A stretch of 64,000 bases of DNA, from positions 1 through 64,000 of the forward strand of contig NZ_JADLZT010000001.1 in NCBI RefSeq assembly GCF_015453285.1, read 5' to 3'. Made by a program: the position numbers and the translations under genes. The notes under the pieces are model-generated. The model worked only from the letters and a program-made list of their open reading frames with translations, made no database searches and was not told the DNA's origin. This stretch comes from Lysobacter niastensis. Lineage in GTDB: Bacteria; Pseudomonadota; Gammaproteobacteria; Xanthomonadales; Xanthomonadaceae. Below, in pieces: positions 17,123-25,776 of this stretch. Each line of letters opens with the position of its first letter. Position 1 is the stretch's first letter.

Positions 17123-17983
17123 ATGATCCGCAGCATGACCGCCTTCGCCAATGGCGAGCGAGTTACCCCGTGGGGCACGCTCGGCTGCGAGCTGCGTTCG
17201 GTCAACCACCGCTTCCTCGAGGTAGGCGTACGCCTGCCAGAGGAGCTGCGCGTGCTCGAACCGGTGCTGCGTGAGCGCATCGCCGCACGCGTGTCGCGCG
17301 GCAAGCTCGACCTGACCTTGCGCCTGCGCGCGCCGGAAGGCGAGGGCGCCCTGCAGCTCAACCCGTCCCGGCTGCGCGAGCTGAGTGAACTGGCGCAGGA
17401 CCTCGAGGCCCGCTTCCCGCGTCTGCGCACCGACTTCACCGAGCTGCTGCAGTTTCCCGGAGTGCTGCAGGCCCCGTCGGCCGATCCGGCCGAGCTGCAG
17501 GCGCAGGCGCTGGCGCTGCTTGATCAGGTGATCGACGAGTTCGTCGTTTCGCGCGAACGCGAAGGCGCGAAGCTCGCCGCCGTGATCAACGAGCGCGTGG
17601 ACGGCATCGCCGCGATTGCCGCCGAAGTGCGGACGTTCATGCCAGCCATCCGCGCCGGCCAGCGTCTCAAGCTGGAAACGCGACTCGCTGATCTGGCACA
17701 GCCGCTGGATCCGGGCCGTCTCGAACAGGAACTCGTGCTGTCGCTGCAGAAGCTCGACGTCGAGGAAGAGCTCGACCGCCTCGACGCGCATGTCGGCGAA
17801 GCACGGCGCGTGCTCAAGCTGCGCGAGGCCGTCGGCCGCCGGCTCGACTTCCTGCTGCAGGAGTTCAACCGCGAGGCGAACACCCTGGGTTCCAAGTCGG
17901 TCGACGCTCGCAGTTCCGCCGCCGCGGTGGAACTCAAGGTGCTGATCGACCAGGTCCGCGAGCAGATCCAGAACATCGAATAA
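17123..17983 (+). CDS. yicC: YicC family endoribonuclease
   Basis: A 286-residue YicC/YloC protein. The start MIRSMTAFANGE, the N-terminal SVNHRFLEVGVRLPEELR and the C-terminal DUF1732 block FLLQEFNREANTLGSKSVD, followed by ELKVLIDQVREQIQNIE, are all diagnostic. E. coli YicC has been reported as an endoribonuclease that promotes decay of the small RNA RyhB. The ATG at 17123 follows taggaatt at a usual ribosome-site distance. Divergent from rph; gmk follows after 60 bp, as in many proteobacteria. Confidence 0.95.
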   Translation: MIRSMTAFANGERVTPWGTLGCELRSVNHRFLEVGVRLPEELRVLEPVLRERIAARVSRGKLDLTLRLRAPEGEGALQLNPSRLRELSELAQDLEARFPRLRTDFTELLQFPGVLQAPSADPAELQAQALALLDQVIDEFVVSREREGAKLAAVINERVDGIAAIAAEVRTFMPAIRAGQRLKLETRLADLAQPLDPGRLEQELVLSLQKLDVEEELDRLDAHVGEARRVLKLREAVGRRLDFLLQEFNREANTLGSKSVDARSSAAAVELKVLIDQVREQIQNIE

Positions 17984-18043
17984 CGACTGGCCGCGCGCGT
18001 CCACAGGCGTCGGCGCGGGAACAGACACACGACAGGAAACGTG

Positions 18044-18661
18044 ATGCGCGGAACCCTTTTCATCGTCGCGGCCCCTTCGGGCGCCGGCAAGTCCAGCATC
18101 GTCAATGCGGTGCTCGCACGCGATCCGAACATCTGCCTGTCGATCTCGTTCACCTCGCGCCAGCCGCGTCCGGGTGAGCGCCACGCCGAGCACTACCACT
18201 TCGTCAGCGCGACGGAGTTCGAGCAGATGGTCGAGGTCGGCGACTTCTTCGAGCATGCGCGCGTGCATGGCGACTGGAAGGGCACGGCTCGGCAGTCGGT
18301 CGAGCCGCAACTCGCTTCGGGCAAGGATGTGCTGCTGGAAATCGACTGGCAGGGTGCGCGCCAGGTGCGCAGCAAGGTGCCCGACGCGGTCAGCGTGTTC
18401 ATCCTGCCGCCATCGCGCGAGGCCCTCGAGCAGCGCATGCGAAGCCGCGGCCAGGACAGCGAGGATGTCATCGCCCAGCGCCTGGATGCCGCACGCGAAG
18501 AGATGTCGCACTACGGCGAGTTCGACTACGTCATCGTCAACGAGCACTTTCCGATTGCCGTCGACGAGATGTGCGCGATCTTCACCGCCAGCCGCGTCCG
18601 CCGCGACCAGCAGGTCGCCCGCCATTCGCGGCTGATCACCGCGCTGCTGGTCGACGATTGA
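18044..18661 (+). CDS. gmk: Guanylate kinase
   Basis: Phosphorylates GMP to GDP with ATP; essential for GTP and (p)ppGpp supply. 205 residues. P-loop APSGAGKSS at 10-18, GMP-binding SFTSRQPRPGE, HYHFVSATEF and LLEIDWQGARQV are intact. The ATG at 18044 lies 7 bp after AGGA; the GTG one codon earlier is less well placed. It opens the gmk-rpoZ-spoT order conserved in gammaproteobacteria, although a separate promoter precedes rpoZ. Confidence 0.97.
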   Translation: MRGTLFIVAAPSGAGKSSIVNAVLARDPNICLSISFTSRQPRPGERHAEHYHFVSATEFEQMVEVGDFFEHARVHGDWKGTARQSVEPQLASGKDVLLEIDWQGARQVRSKVPDAVSVFILPPSREALEQRMRSRGQDSEDVIAQRLDAAREEMSHYGEFDYVIVNEHFPIAVDEMCAIFTASRVRRDQQVARHSRLITALLVDD

Positions 18662-18735
18662 CCTGGGTAGTCGCCCTGTTCAGGTGGCTGGGGTGCCGGG
18701 ATTTCAAGCTAACTTCCTGATTCGTAAGGCGGGGC

Positions 18736-18764
18736 TTGCTCCTGTGGATATCTGCCGCTAACAT
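18736..18764 (+). promoter_or_regulatory. rpoZ promoter
   Basis: TTGCTC (18736-18741), a 17-bp spacer and TAACAT (18759-18764) form a sigma-70-type promoter between gmk and rpoZ, giving a leader of about 42 nt with a small g/c-rich inverted repeat in it. Confidence 0.6.
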
Positions 18765-18813
18765 TTCCGGTCCCTCAAGCCTGCATGACGGCCTTCCGGC
18801 CGCCAGGAGCCCC

Positions 18814-19113
18814 ATGGCCCGCATCACCGTTGAAGATTGCCTGGAAGTGGTCAACAACCGCTTCGAACTCGTCATGATGGCCGCCAAGCGCGCCCGCCAG
18901 CTCGCCAACGGCGTCGAGCCGCAGCTGGACAACAGCGAAGCCAATGACAAGCCGACGGTCCTCGCGCTGCGCGAGATCGCCGCGCGCCAGATCAATCCGG
19001 ATTACATCGATGCGGTCGAGAAGGCCGAGCGCGAGCGCAAGGAGCGCGAGGCGCTGGAGTGGGCCGCGGCCGAAGTCGTGGCCGACGAAGACATGTCCAA
19101 GGGCGACGACTGA
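18814..19113 (+). CDS. rpoZ: RNA polymerase omega subunit
   Basis: 99 residues. [20 protein letters not shown] at the N-terminus and [11 protein letters not shown] are canonical; omega helps fold the beta-prime subunit and forms part of the (p)ppGpp site 1 on polymerase. The acidic, helical C-terminal tail ([14 protein letters not shown]) is typical of Xanthomonadales. The ATG at 18814 follows CAGGAGC. It is next to spoT, which makes and degrades the alarmone that omega helps sense. Confidence 0.97.
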   Translation: MARITVEDCLEVVNNRFELVMMAAKRARQLANGVEPQLDNSEANDKPTVLALREIAARQINPDYIDAVEKAERERKEREALEWAAAEVVADEDMSKGDD

Positions 19114-19171
19114 TACGCCCACGCGGCGGGCCGTTCACGCGGCCTCGCCCCCGGCTCAGCGCCGGCACACG

Positions 19172-19203
19172 ACGGCCCCGCCCCTGCGGGGCCGTTTGCG
19201 TTT
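19172..19203 (+). terminator. Intrinsic terminator after rpoZ
   Basis: A perfect 10-bp stem (19172-19181 with 19186-19195), tetraloop ccct, then ttgcgttt. It lies 58 bp after the rpoZ stop and 104 bp before spoT, so spoT must rely on readthrough or its own promoter in 19204-19306. Confidence 0.75.
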
Positions 19204-19306
19204 GGGCGTCCCGCAATGCGCACGCCATCGCAGACGTTAAAAATGTGATTGCTGGCCCCCATGTTCCGCATTGCGCCCCGCGCCGTTGCGCGCGTAGATT
19301 CCGGAT

Positions 19307-21490
19307 ATGACCCCCGTTGCGTCAGCACTGAGCCTGCCTGCCATTCCCGCCTTCGACGAGGCGGAGCTGCCGGATTACGTGCGCGAGTTCGAGCGCACCG
19401 CCGAATACCTGCCCGAGCCGCAGCGCCATTTGCTGCGCCGCGCCTGGGCGATCGGCGCGGCGGCGCACGCCGGCCAGACCCGCAAGTCCGGCGAGCCCTA
19501 CATTACCCATCCCGTGGCCGTGGCCCGAGTGTTGGCCGAACAAGGCCTGGACGTGGAGACGCTGGTCGCGGCGATCCTGCACGACACGATCGAGGACACG
19601 CCGCTGACTCGCGAGGCGCTGGCCGGCGAGTTCGGCGCCACTGTGTCGGAGCTGGTCGACGGCGTTACCAAGCTAGACAAACTGCAGTTCCGCGATCGCC
19701 AGGAAGCCACGGCGGAGAGCTTCCGCAAGATGCTGCTGGCGATGTCGCGCGACCTGCGCGTCATCCTGATCAAGCTCGCCGACCGCCTCCACAACATGCG
19801 CACGCTCGGCGCGCAGAGCGTGGAAGCGCGCCACCGCATCGCCCGCGAGACGCTGGAGATCTACGCGCCGATCGCCCAGCGCCTCGGCATGAACCTGATC
19901 AAGGCCGAGTTGCAGGACCTGGGATTCCGCGCGCTGCATCCGTGGCGCCATGCAGTCATTTCCAAGCGCATCCGCACGCAGCCGGTGGTGCGGCGCGAGT
20001 CGCTGGTGCAGATCGAGGCGCACCTCGCGCAGCGGCTGGCCAAGGAAAAGCTGATGCACCGGCTGGTGAGCCGGGTGAAATCGCCCTGGAGCATCTACAC
20101 CAAGATGCGCGGCGAACATAAGAGCTTCGCCCAGGTGATGGACGTGTTCGGCTTCCGCGTCGTCGTGCGCAGCGTGCCGGACTGCTACCACGCGCTCGGC
20201 GTCGTGCATGCGGCCTACAAGCCGCTGGATTCCCGCTTCCGCGACTTCATTGCCATTCCCAAGGCCAACGGCTACCAGTCGCTGCACACGGTGCTGTTCG
20301 GGCCTTACGGCTCTCCGGTCGAGGTGCAGATACGCACCGAGGAGATGGACCTGATCGCCGAGCGCGGCATCGCCGCGCACTGGTCGTACAAGCACGGCGG
20401 CGATGGCCCCAACAGCGCGCAGAGCCGCGCACACAGCTGGATCGCCGGCCTGGTCGAATCGCAGCGTTCCACGGGCTCGTCGCTGGAGTTCCTCGAGAAC
20501 GTCAAGGTCGATCTGTTCCCGGACGAGGTTTACCTGTTCACGCCCAAGGGCGACATCATGGCGTTGCCGCGCAACTCGACGGCGCTGGATTTCGCCTATG
20601 CGGTGCACACCGACGTCGGCAACCGCGCGGTGGCCGCGCGTGTCGACGGCAAGCTGGTGCCGCTGCGTACCAAGCTGGCCAGCGGCCAGCGCGTGGAGAT
20701 CATCACCGCCAAGTCGTCGACGCCGAAGCCGCAATGGCTGGAGTTCGTCGTGTCCGGCAAGGCACGCACGTCGATCCGCCAGCAGCTCAAGCAGCTCGAG
20801 CACGAGGACGCGGTGCAGCTCGGTCACCGCATGATCGACCGTGCGCTGGAGGCGCTGGGCATTTCGCTGGACCGCATTCCGGCGGTGCGGTTGGAGGCTT
20901 ATCTCAACGAGTTCCGCTACCCGCGGCTGGAAGCGCTGCTGGCCGACATCGCGCTCGGCAACCGAATGCCGCAGCAGGTGGCGCAGGCGCTGGCGCGGGA
21001 AGCGCCGGGCAAGCGCGGCGCACGTCCCGTCGAGCCGGCGCCGATGTCGCAGGACAAGATCCTGATCACCGGTTCCGAGCGCGGCGTGATCAGCTTTGCC
21101 AACTGCTGCCTGCCGATCCCGGGCGACGAGATCATGGGCTACCACACGGCCGGCAAGGGCATCGTGGTGCACCGGCTGGATTGCCCGAACGTCGCCGATT
21201 ACCGCAAGTCGCCGGACCGTTGGGTGCCGATCGGCTGGGACCGCGAGGTCGCAGGCGATTTCGCCGCGGCGCTGCGCATCGAGGTCGACAACCGGCCCGG
21301 TTCGCTGGCGCAGGTCGCGGCTGCCATTGCCGAGGCTGAATCCAACATCGACCGCGTCGAATACCTCGACCGCGACGCCAACGTGGCCGTGATGCGCTTC
21401 GCCATCGAAGTGAGCGACCGCCGCCATCTGGCAGACGTGATGCGGCGCGTGCGCCGGCTCAACGTCGTGCTCGGCGTGCAGAGGATGTAA
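19307..21490 (+). CDS. spoT: Bifunctional (p)ppGpp synthetase/hydrolase SpoT
   Basis: A 727-residue RelA/SpoT homolog. The N-terminal HD hydrolase domain is intact (THPVAVARVL, then H92-D93 in LHDTIEDT; KLADRLHNMRTL), as is the synthetase domain (DVFGFRVVV; KANGYQSLHTVLFGP from about residue 320; VEVQIRTEEMD). A TGS domain (about 405-465, KGDIMALPRNSTALDFAYAV) and a C-terminal ACT domain (about 655-727) follow. All catalytic motifs look functional, so it should both make and degrade the alarmone. The enzyme responds to nutrient limitation in the cytosol. Gene order after gmk and rpoZ supports spoT rather than relA. Confidence 0.97.
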   Translation: MTPVASALSLPAIPAFDEAELPDYVREFERTAEYLPEPQRHLLRRAWAIGAAAHAGQTRKSGEPYITHPVAVARVLAEQGLDVETLVAAILHDTIEDTPLTREALAGEFGATVSELVDGVTKLDKLQFRDRQEATAESFRKMLLAMSRDLRVILIKLADRLHNMRTLGAQSVEARHRIARETLEIYAPIAQRLGMNLIKAELQDLGFRALHPWRHAVISKRIRTQPVVRRESLVQIEAHLAQRLAKEKLMHRLVSRVKSPWSIYTKMRGEHKSFAQVMDVFGFRVVVRSVPDCYHALGVVHAAYKPLDSRFRDFIAIPKANGYQSLHTVLFGPYGSPVEVQIRTEEMDLIAERGIAAHWSYKHGGDGPNSAQSRAHSWIAGLVESQRSTGSSLEFLENVKVDLFPDEVYLFTPKGDIMALPRNSTALDFAYAVHTDVGNRAVAARVDGKLVPLRTKLASGQRVEIITAKSSTPKPQWLEFVVSGKARTSIRQQLKQLEHEDAVQLGHRMIDRALEALGISLDRIPAVRLEAYLNEFRYPRLEALLADIALGNRMPQQVAQALAREAPGKRGARPVEPAPMSQDKILITGSERGVISFANCCLPIPGDEIMGYHTAGKGIVVHRLDCPNVADYRKSPDRWVPIGWDREVAGDFAAALRIEVDNRPGSLAQVAAAIAEAESNIDRVEYLDRDANVAVMRFAIEVSDRRHLADVMRRVRRLNVVLGVQRM

Positions 21491-21541
21491 GGCCGGCTGC
21501 CGGCTTCGCTAAACTGCGCTCCTTTGAATCCGGAGCGCCCC

Positions 21542-21925
21542 ATGTCCCGTCAGATCATCCACACCGACAAGGCGCCTGCCGCGATCGGTCCGTACTCGCA
21601 GGCCGTGCGCGCCGGCGGCACCGTGTTCCTCTCGGGCCAGATCCCGCTCGACCCGGCTACCGGCCTGATCGTCGAGGGCGACATCTCGATGCAGACGCGT
21701 CGCGCGTTCGACAACCTCAAGGCGGTCTGCGAAGCCGCCGGTGGCTCGCTGGGCCAGGTAGTGCGGCTGGGCCTGTACGTCACCGACCTGGGCAACTTCG
21801 CCGCGGTCAATGCGGTGATGGGCGAGTATTTCCAGGCACCGTTCCCGGCGCGCTCGACGATCGAGGTGTCCGGCCTGCCGCGCGGCGCCGGGTTCGAGGT
21901 CGACGCCATCATGGTGCTCGACTGA
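21542..21925 (+). CDS. ridA: RidA family enamine/imine deaminase
   Basis: A 127-residue YjgF/YER057c/UK114 protein that hydrolyses reactive enamine and imine intermediates such as 2-aminoacrylate. Typical features: [17 protein letters not shown] (6-22), [14 protein letters not shown], the conserved Arg in [14 protein letters not shown], and C-terminal [16 protein letters not shown] carrying the active-site Arg. The ATG at 21542 has GGAG 6 bp before it. It lies 51 bp after spoT, possibly on the same transcript. Confidence 0.96.
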   Translation: MSRQIIHTDKAPAAIGPYSQAVRAGGTVFLSGQIPLDPATGLIVEGDISMQTRRAFDNLKAVCEAAGGSLGQVVRLGLYVTDLGNFAAVNAVMGEYFQAPFPARSTIEVSGLPRGAGFEVDAIMVLD

Positions 21926-21950
21926 GTTTGAGGCGCTGAGGCTACTGCCC

Positions 21951-22072
21951 CGCTCATCCTTCGACTCCGGCGCTTTGCGCCTACGCTCAGGACGAACGGT
22001 GCGAGTATCGCTGTGGTCTCAAACCCCGTTCGTCCCGAGCGTAGGCCGCAGGCCGGAGTCGAAGGATGGGCG
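21951..22072. repeat. Large inverted palindromic repeat (REP-like pair)
   Basis: Two arms of about 45 bp, 21954-21999 (from catccttcgactccgg to gacgaacgg) and 22025-22068 (its near-perfect reverse complement), face each other across about 26 bp. The differences lie at the arm centres (cgctttgcgc against cctgcggc), which are themselves small hairpins. The motif resembles the CCTTCGACTCCGG/GGACGAACGG intergenic repeats seen many times in Xanthomonadales genomes. It separates convergent ridA and the AraC-type gene and could terminate both. Confidence 0.8.
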
Positions 22073-22090
22073 GGAGAGAGTTGATCCGTG

Positions 22091-23128
22091 TCACCCCTGC
22101 GAGCGCATCTCCCGCGGTGCCACGCCGGTCCAGCGCTTGAAGGCGCGGCGGAACTCGCGGGCGTCGCGGAACCCCACCGCGGCGCCGACGTGGGCGATGC
22201 TGAGGCTGTGATCGGCGAGCAGCGCGCGCGCCGATTCGGTGCGCACGCGGTCGTGCAGCTCGGTGAAGCTGGTCTGCGCGGCACGCAACTGACGGCGCAG
22301 CGTGCGTTCGGTCAGGTGCAGGTTGTCGGCGATGTCGACCAGGCGCGGGTTGTCGGCCAGGTGCATGCGCAACAGGCGTTCGACCACGGCCACTATCTCG
22401 CTGCGCGATTCGTCCGCCGGCATCTGTTCGTCGCACAGCGCCAGCACCTGCTGCGCGCTGGCGGAGTTGTGGGCCGGCATCGGCGAGCGCAGCCATGAGG
22501 CATCGATGACGACGCGATTGCGCGCACAGGCGAAGCGCACCGCGCAATCGAACAGCGCGGCATAGTCGTCCGCGTAATCCGGCGCCGGGTAGGCAAGTTC
22601 GACTACCCGCGGCCGGAATTCCGGGCCCAGCAGGCCGCGGCACAGCATCAGCGAACTGGCGAACAGTTCCTCGCACAGGAACGGTTCCAGCTCGGCATCC
22701 GGGCTGCGCATGAACGCAATGAAGCCGACGCCGCCGTCCCCGGCATCGTCGAGGTCCAGTTCCATCATGGCCCCGGTGATCGGCGCGTACTGCACGCCCA
22801 GGCGCAGCGCCTGACCGAAATCGGGGGCGGTCAGCATCGCCAGCCCGAGCAGGCCGAAGTGGCCGATGTTCTGGCGCACGCCCAGCGCCAGCCCCGACCC
22901 TTGGATCGGCAGGCTGCGCATGGCACGGCGGATGATCTGGCAGGCTTGGCGGTAGGACAGGTAGGCGGCGTTGTCGCCGCTGAACTCGGCCGGGCCCAGC
23001 CGCAGCCCGGCGAACCAAGGCTCGCAAGGCACGCCGGTCTCGCCGGCCATCGCCACCAGCCCGGCGATCATGCCGCTCTTGATGTTGGCGGTGCTCAGGC
23101 GGGGGTCGTCGTTGTCGATGGCTTGCAT
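22091..23128 (-). CDS. AraC-family transcriptional regulator (OruR/arabinose-binding-like domain)
   Basis: A 345-residue regulator. The N-terminal two thirds are the arabinose-binding-like domain of the OruR/ArgR-type AraC group: SYRQACQIIRRAMR, LGVRQNIGHFGLLGLAML, a typical early-domain pattern. The C-terminal HTH-AraC domain occupies about 245-340: LVDIADNLHLTERTLRRQLR (first HTH) and IAHVGAAVGFRDAREFRRAFKRWTG (second). The ATG at 23128 gives MQAIDNDDPRL; the frame is open further upstream without a better start. It is divergent from the beta-helix/diheme/TonB cluster across 174 bp, which makes it the likely local regulator. The inducer is unknown. Confidence 0.9.
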   Translation of the reverse strand: MQAIDNDDPRLSTANIKSGMIAGLVAMAGETGVPCEPWFAGLRLGPAEFSGDNAAYLSYRQACQIIRRAMRSLPIQGSGLALGVRQNIGHFGLLGLAMLTAPDFGQALRLGVQYAPITGAMMELDLDDAGDGGVGFIAFMRSPDAELEPFLCEELFASSLMLCRGLLGPEFRPRVVELAYPAPDYADDYAALFDCAVRFACARNRVVIDASWLRSPMPAHNSASAQQVLALCDEQMPADESRSEIVAVVERLLRMHLADNPRLVDIADNLHLTERTLRRQLRAAQTSFTELHDRVRTESARALLADHSLSIAHVGAAVGFRDAREFRRAFKRWTGVAPREMRSQG

Positions 23129-23302
23129 GCGTGGCGTAGCTTGTCCGGTTTCCCCCCCTGAGTATGCCGCCTTTGCCCTCCACGCACGCCGCCCGGTCGT
23201 CACAGACTGGCGATTGGGGCCAGGGGACCGTCCAACCGCACAGAAGCGGGTGGCGATACCTGGCATGGGCGGCCGCAGGCCGCGCTGACAGGATGGAGTC
23301 GG

Positions 23303-24550
23303 ATGAAGCGGATCATTCTCGCCACGGCGATCACGGGCTGCGTGGCGCTGGCGGCCTGCCAGAAGCAGGAACCGGCGGCGGCTGCCGACACCAGCTATCA
23401 GAAGGTGCTGATCGAGCGCCTGCTCGACGCCAAGCCGGGCGACGTCATCGAGATTCCGGCCGGCCGATTCGCGTTCGACCGCAGCCTCAACCTGCGCGTG
23501 GACGGCGTGACCATCCGCGGCGCGGGCATGGAAAAGACCATCCTCAGCTTCAAGGGGCAGAAGACTGGCGCCGAGGGGCTGTTGGTCAATGCCGGCAACT
23601 TCACGCTCGAGAACCTCGCCATCGAGGACAGCAAGGGCGACGGTCTCAAGGTCAACGAAGGCGAGAACATCACCATCCGTGGCGTGCGCGTGGAATGGAC
23701 CGGCGGCCCGAAGACGACCAACGGCGCCTACGGCATCTATCCGGTGCAGACCACCAACGTCCTGATCGAGGACTCGGTGGCGATCGCCGCCTCCGATGCC
23801 GGCATCTACGTCGGCCAGTCGAAGAACGTGGTGGTGCGACGCAACCGCGCCGAGTACAACGTCGCCGGCATCGAGATCGAGAACAGCATCGGCGCCGACG
23901 TATACGACAACGTGGCGACGAACAACACCGGCGGCATCCTGGTGTTCAACATGCCCAACCTGCCGCAGCCGGGCCACACCACGCGTGTCTATCGCAACAA
24001 GGTCGTCGCCAACAACACTGGCAACTTCGCGGCGAAGGGCGCGGCGGTGGCCAGCGTGCCGGCAGGCTCCGGCGTGGTCATCAACTCCAACGACCGCGTC
24101 GAGATCTTTGACAACGACATCGCCGACAACCAGACCGCCAACGTCATCGTCTCCAGCTACTACTCGACGGGCTACATGAACGAGAGCGGCGTGGCCAAGG
24201 CTTTCGATCCGTACCCGGAAGAGATCCACATCCACGGCAACCGCTTCAAGGGTGGTGGCGACAAGCCCGACGGCCTCGACCTGAAGGCATTGAAGGTGGC
24301 GATGTTCGGCCTCAACGGACGTCTGCCCGACGTGCTGTGGGACGGCTACTACAACACCAAGCGCGCCGGTGGCCCGCAGATGTGCGTCGACAACGGCACC
24401 GCGGCCACGCTCAACGCCGATGGCCCGGAGAAGTACAAGAACCCGCGCATGGTGACCGACGAAGTGCGCTGCAAGCTGCCGGCATTGCCGACCGTTACCC
24501 TTCCCGGCGACAGCGCGGCGACGGCCGCGAAGGCAGCGCCGGCGGCATGA
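23303..24550 (+). CDS. Parallel beta-helix repeat lipoprotein
   Basis: A 415-residue exported protein. Signal peptide with lipobox LAAC (Cys19), then a right-handed parallel beta-helix: GDVIEIPAGRFAF, TIRGAGMEKTILSF, and repeated NITIRGVRVEW / NVLIEDSVAI / NVVVRRNRAEYN / DVYDNVATNNTGG rungs (NosD/pectate-lyase-like stacking) to about residue 300. The C-terminal part (about 330-415) has three Cys. From memory it fits TIGR03805, a family regularly encoded beside the cytochrome-like family of the next gene. No catalytic residues could be assigned. Its stop overlaps the next start (ATGA). GGAG precedes the ATG by 5 bp. Confidence 0.88.
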   Translation: MKRIILATAITGCVALAACQKQEPAAAADTSYQKVLIERLLDAKPGDVIEIPAGRFAFDRSLNLRVDGVTIRGAGMEKTILSFKGQKTGAEGLLVNAGNFTLENLAIEDSKGDGLKVNEGENITIRGVRVEWTGGPKTTNGAYGIYPVQTTNVLIEDSVAIAASDAGIYVGQSKNVVVRRNRAEYNVAGIEIENSIGADVYDNVATNNTGGILVFNMPNLPQPGHTTRVYRNKVVANNTGNFAAKGAAVASVPAGSGVVINSNDRVEIFDNDIADNQTANVIVSSYYSTGYMNESGVAKAFDPYPEEIHIHGNRFKGGGDKPDGLDLKALKVAMFGLNGRLPDVLWDGYYNTKRAGGPQMCVDNGTAATLNADGPEKYKNPRMVTDEVRCKLPALPTVTLPGDSAATAAKAAPAA

Positions 24551-25713
24551 AGGGCAGTTCGATGTGGCGGTGTCTTTCCCTTGCAATCGTGCTGGCGGCG
24601 CTCGGACTGGGCGGTTGCGAGCGCGCTGGCGCACCGGTGGAGTTCCATGCGCAGGGCCAGCCGCAGAAGCTCGATGACTGGCACGTGTTCCAGATCGAGG
24701 ACGGGCGCCTGCGGTTCAACGAGGGCGTCGAGCCCTATGCATTGAACACCGCGCTCTTCAGCGATTACGCGCACAAGCTGCGCACGGTGTGGATGCCGCC
24801 GGGCGCGCATGCGAAGTACGACGGCCAGGAGGCGTTCGACCTCCCGGTCGGGACCATCATCAGCAAGACGTTCTATTACCCGCGCGCACCGGGCGGCACC
24901 GATGACGTGCTGCGCGTGGCCGAGACGCCGGAGGAAACGCGCGACGGCCTGGACCTGGCCAAGGTGCGGCTGATAGAAACGCGCCTGCTGGTGCGCCGCG
25001 AGCAGGGCTGGATCGCACTGCCGTACGTGTGGAACGTCGAGCAGACCGAAGCCACGCTGGCCCGCGCCGGCGATGCGATCCCGCTGGAGCTGCGCAAAGC
25101 GCACACCGGCACGACGCAGTCGTTCACCTACATCGTGCCGGACGAGAACCAGTGCGCCGGTTGCCACGCCAGCAACAACACGACGCGCGCGCTGCATCCG
25201 ATCGGTTTGAAGGCGCGCCACATCAACCGCGACGATCCATGGCACGCCGGCCAGAACCAGCTCGACCGGATGGTCTCGCTGGGCCGCCTGCAGGGCCTGC
25301 CGCAGGCGAACGTCCCGCGCAACGCGCGCTATGACGATGGCAGCGCGAAGGTCGAAGACCGCGCGCGTGCCTATCTCGACATCAACTGCGGCCACTGCCA
25401 CAACCCGAAGGGACCGGCCGACACCTCCGGCCTCTGGCTCGACGCCGCCACCAAGGAGCCGCGCCGCCTCGGCCTGTGCAAGCCGCCGGTCGCGGCCGGG
25501 CAGGGCACCGGCGATCATCTGTTCGACATCGTGCCGGGCCAGCCCGACGCGTCGATCCTGGTCTATCGCATGAACAGTCTCGATCCGGGCGCGATGATGC
25601 CCGAGCTCGGACGCAGCACCGTGCATGAAGAAGGCGTCGCCCTGGTCCGCGACTGGATCCGGGCGTGGCTGGGCAGTTGCCGTACTGAGGGAACGGAAGT
25701 CGCGTCGCAGTAG
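24547..25713 (+). CDS. SO2930-family diheme c-type cytochrome lipoprotein
   Basis: A 388-residue lipoprotein: signal peptide with lipobox LGGC, then an all-new domain (DWHVFQIEDGRLRFNEGVEPYALNTALFSDYA region, residues about 40-75) and two CxxCH heme c sites, C203AGCH and C281GHCH. GTIISKTFYYP and NPKGPADTSGLWLD are further family-type features (TIGR03806, recalled as the partner of the preceding beta-helix family). Single Mets such as MMPEL near the C-terminus may give axial ligands. It probably sits on the periplasmic face of a membrane as an electron-transfer protein; substrate and partner are unknown. The start ATG at 24547 overlaps the upstream stop, so the pair is translationally coupled. 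Confidence 0.87.
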   Translation: MKGSSMWRCLSLAIVLAALGLGGCERAGAPVEFHAQGQPQKLDDWHVFQIEDGRLRFNEGVEPYALNTALFSDYAHKLRTVWMPPGAHAKYDGQEAFDLPVGTIISKTFYYPRAPGGTDDVLRVAETPEETRDGLDLAKVRLIETRLLVRREQGWIALPYVWNVEQTEATLARAGDAIPLELRKAHTGTTQSFTYIVPDENQCAGCHASNNTTRALHPIGLKARHINRDDPWHAGQNQLDRMVSLGRLQGLPQANVPRNARYDDGSAKVEDRARAYLDINCGHCHNPKGPADTSGLWLDAATKEPRRLGLCKPPVAAGQGTGDHLFDIVPGQPDASILVYRMNSLDPGAMMPELGRSTVHEEGVALVRDWIRAWLGSCRTEGTEVASQ

Positions 25714-25732
25714 TCCACGCACCGCAGGCGAA

Positions 25733-25750
25733 CGCCTGCGATAACTAAAA
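25733..25750 (+). other. Hairpin between diheme gene and TonB receptor gene
   Basis: Perfect 8-bp stem (25733-25740 with 25743-25750) and a 2-base spacer, followed by A-rich rather than T-rich DNA. It may pause transcription or protect mRNA ends; it does not look like a full terminator, so the receptor may be co-transcribed with the pair. Confidence 0.4.
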
Positions 25751-25776
25751 GAAAAGCCATTGGGAGGGGAGTTCCG

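Noticed and set aside
22091-24634. A possible 847-residue fusion of the AraC regulator with upstream sequence
   Set aside because: The AraC frame stays open upstream, but the additional part is antisense to the beta-helix gene and carries no motif; the ATG at 23128 gives a normal family N-terminus.
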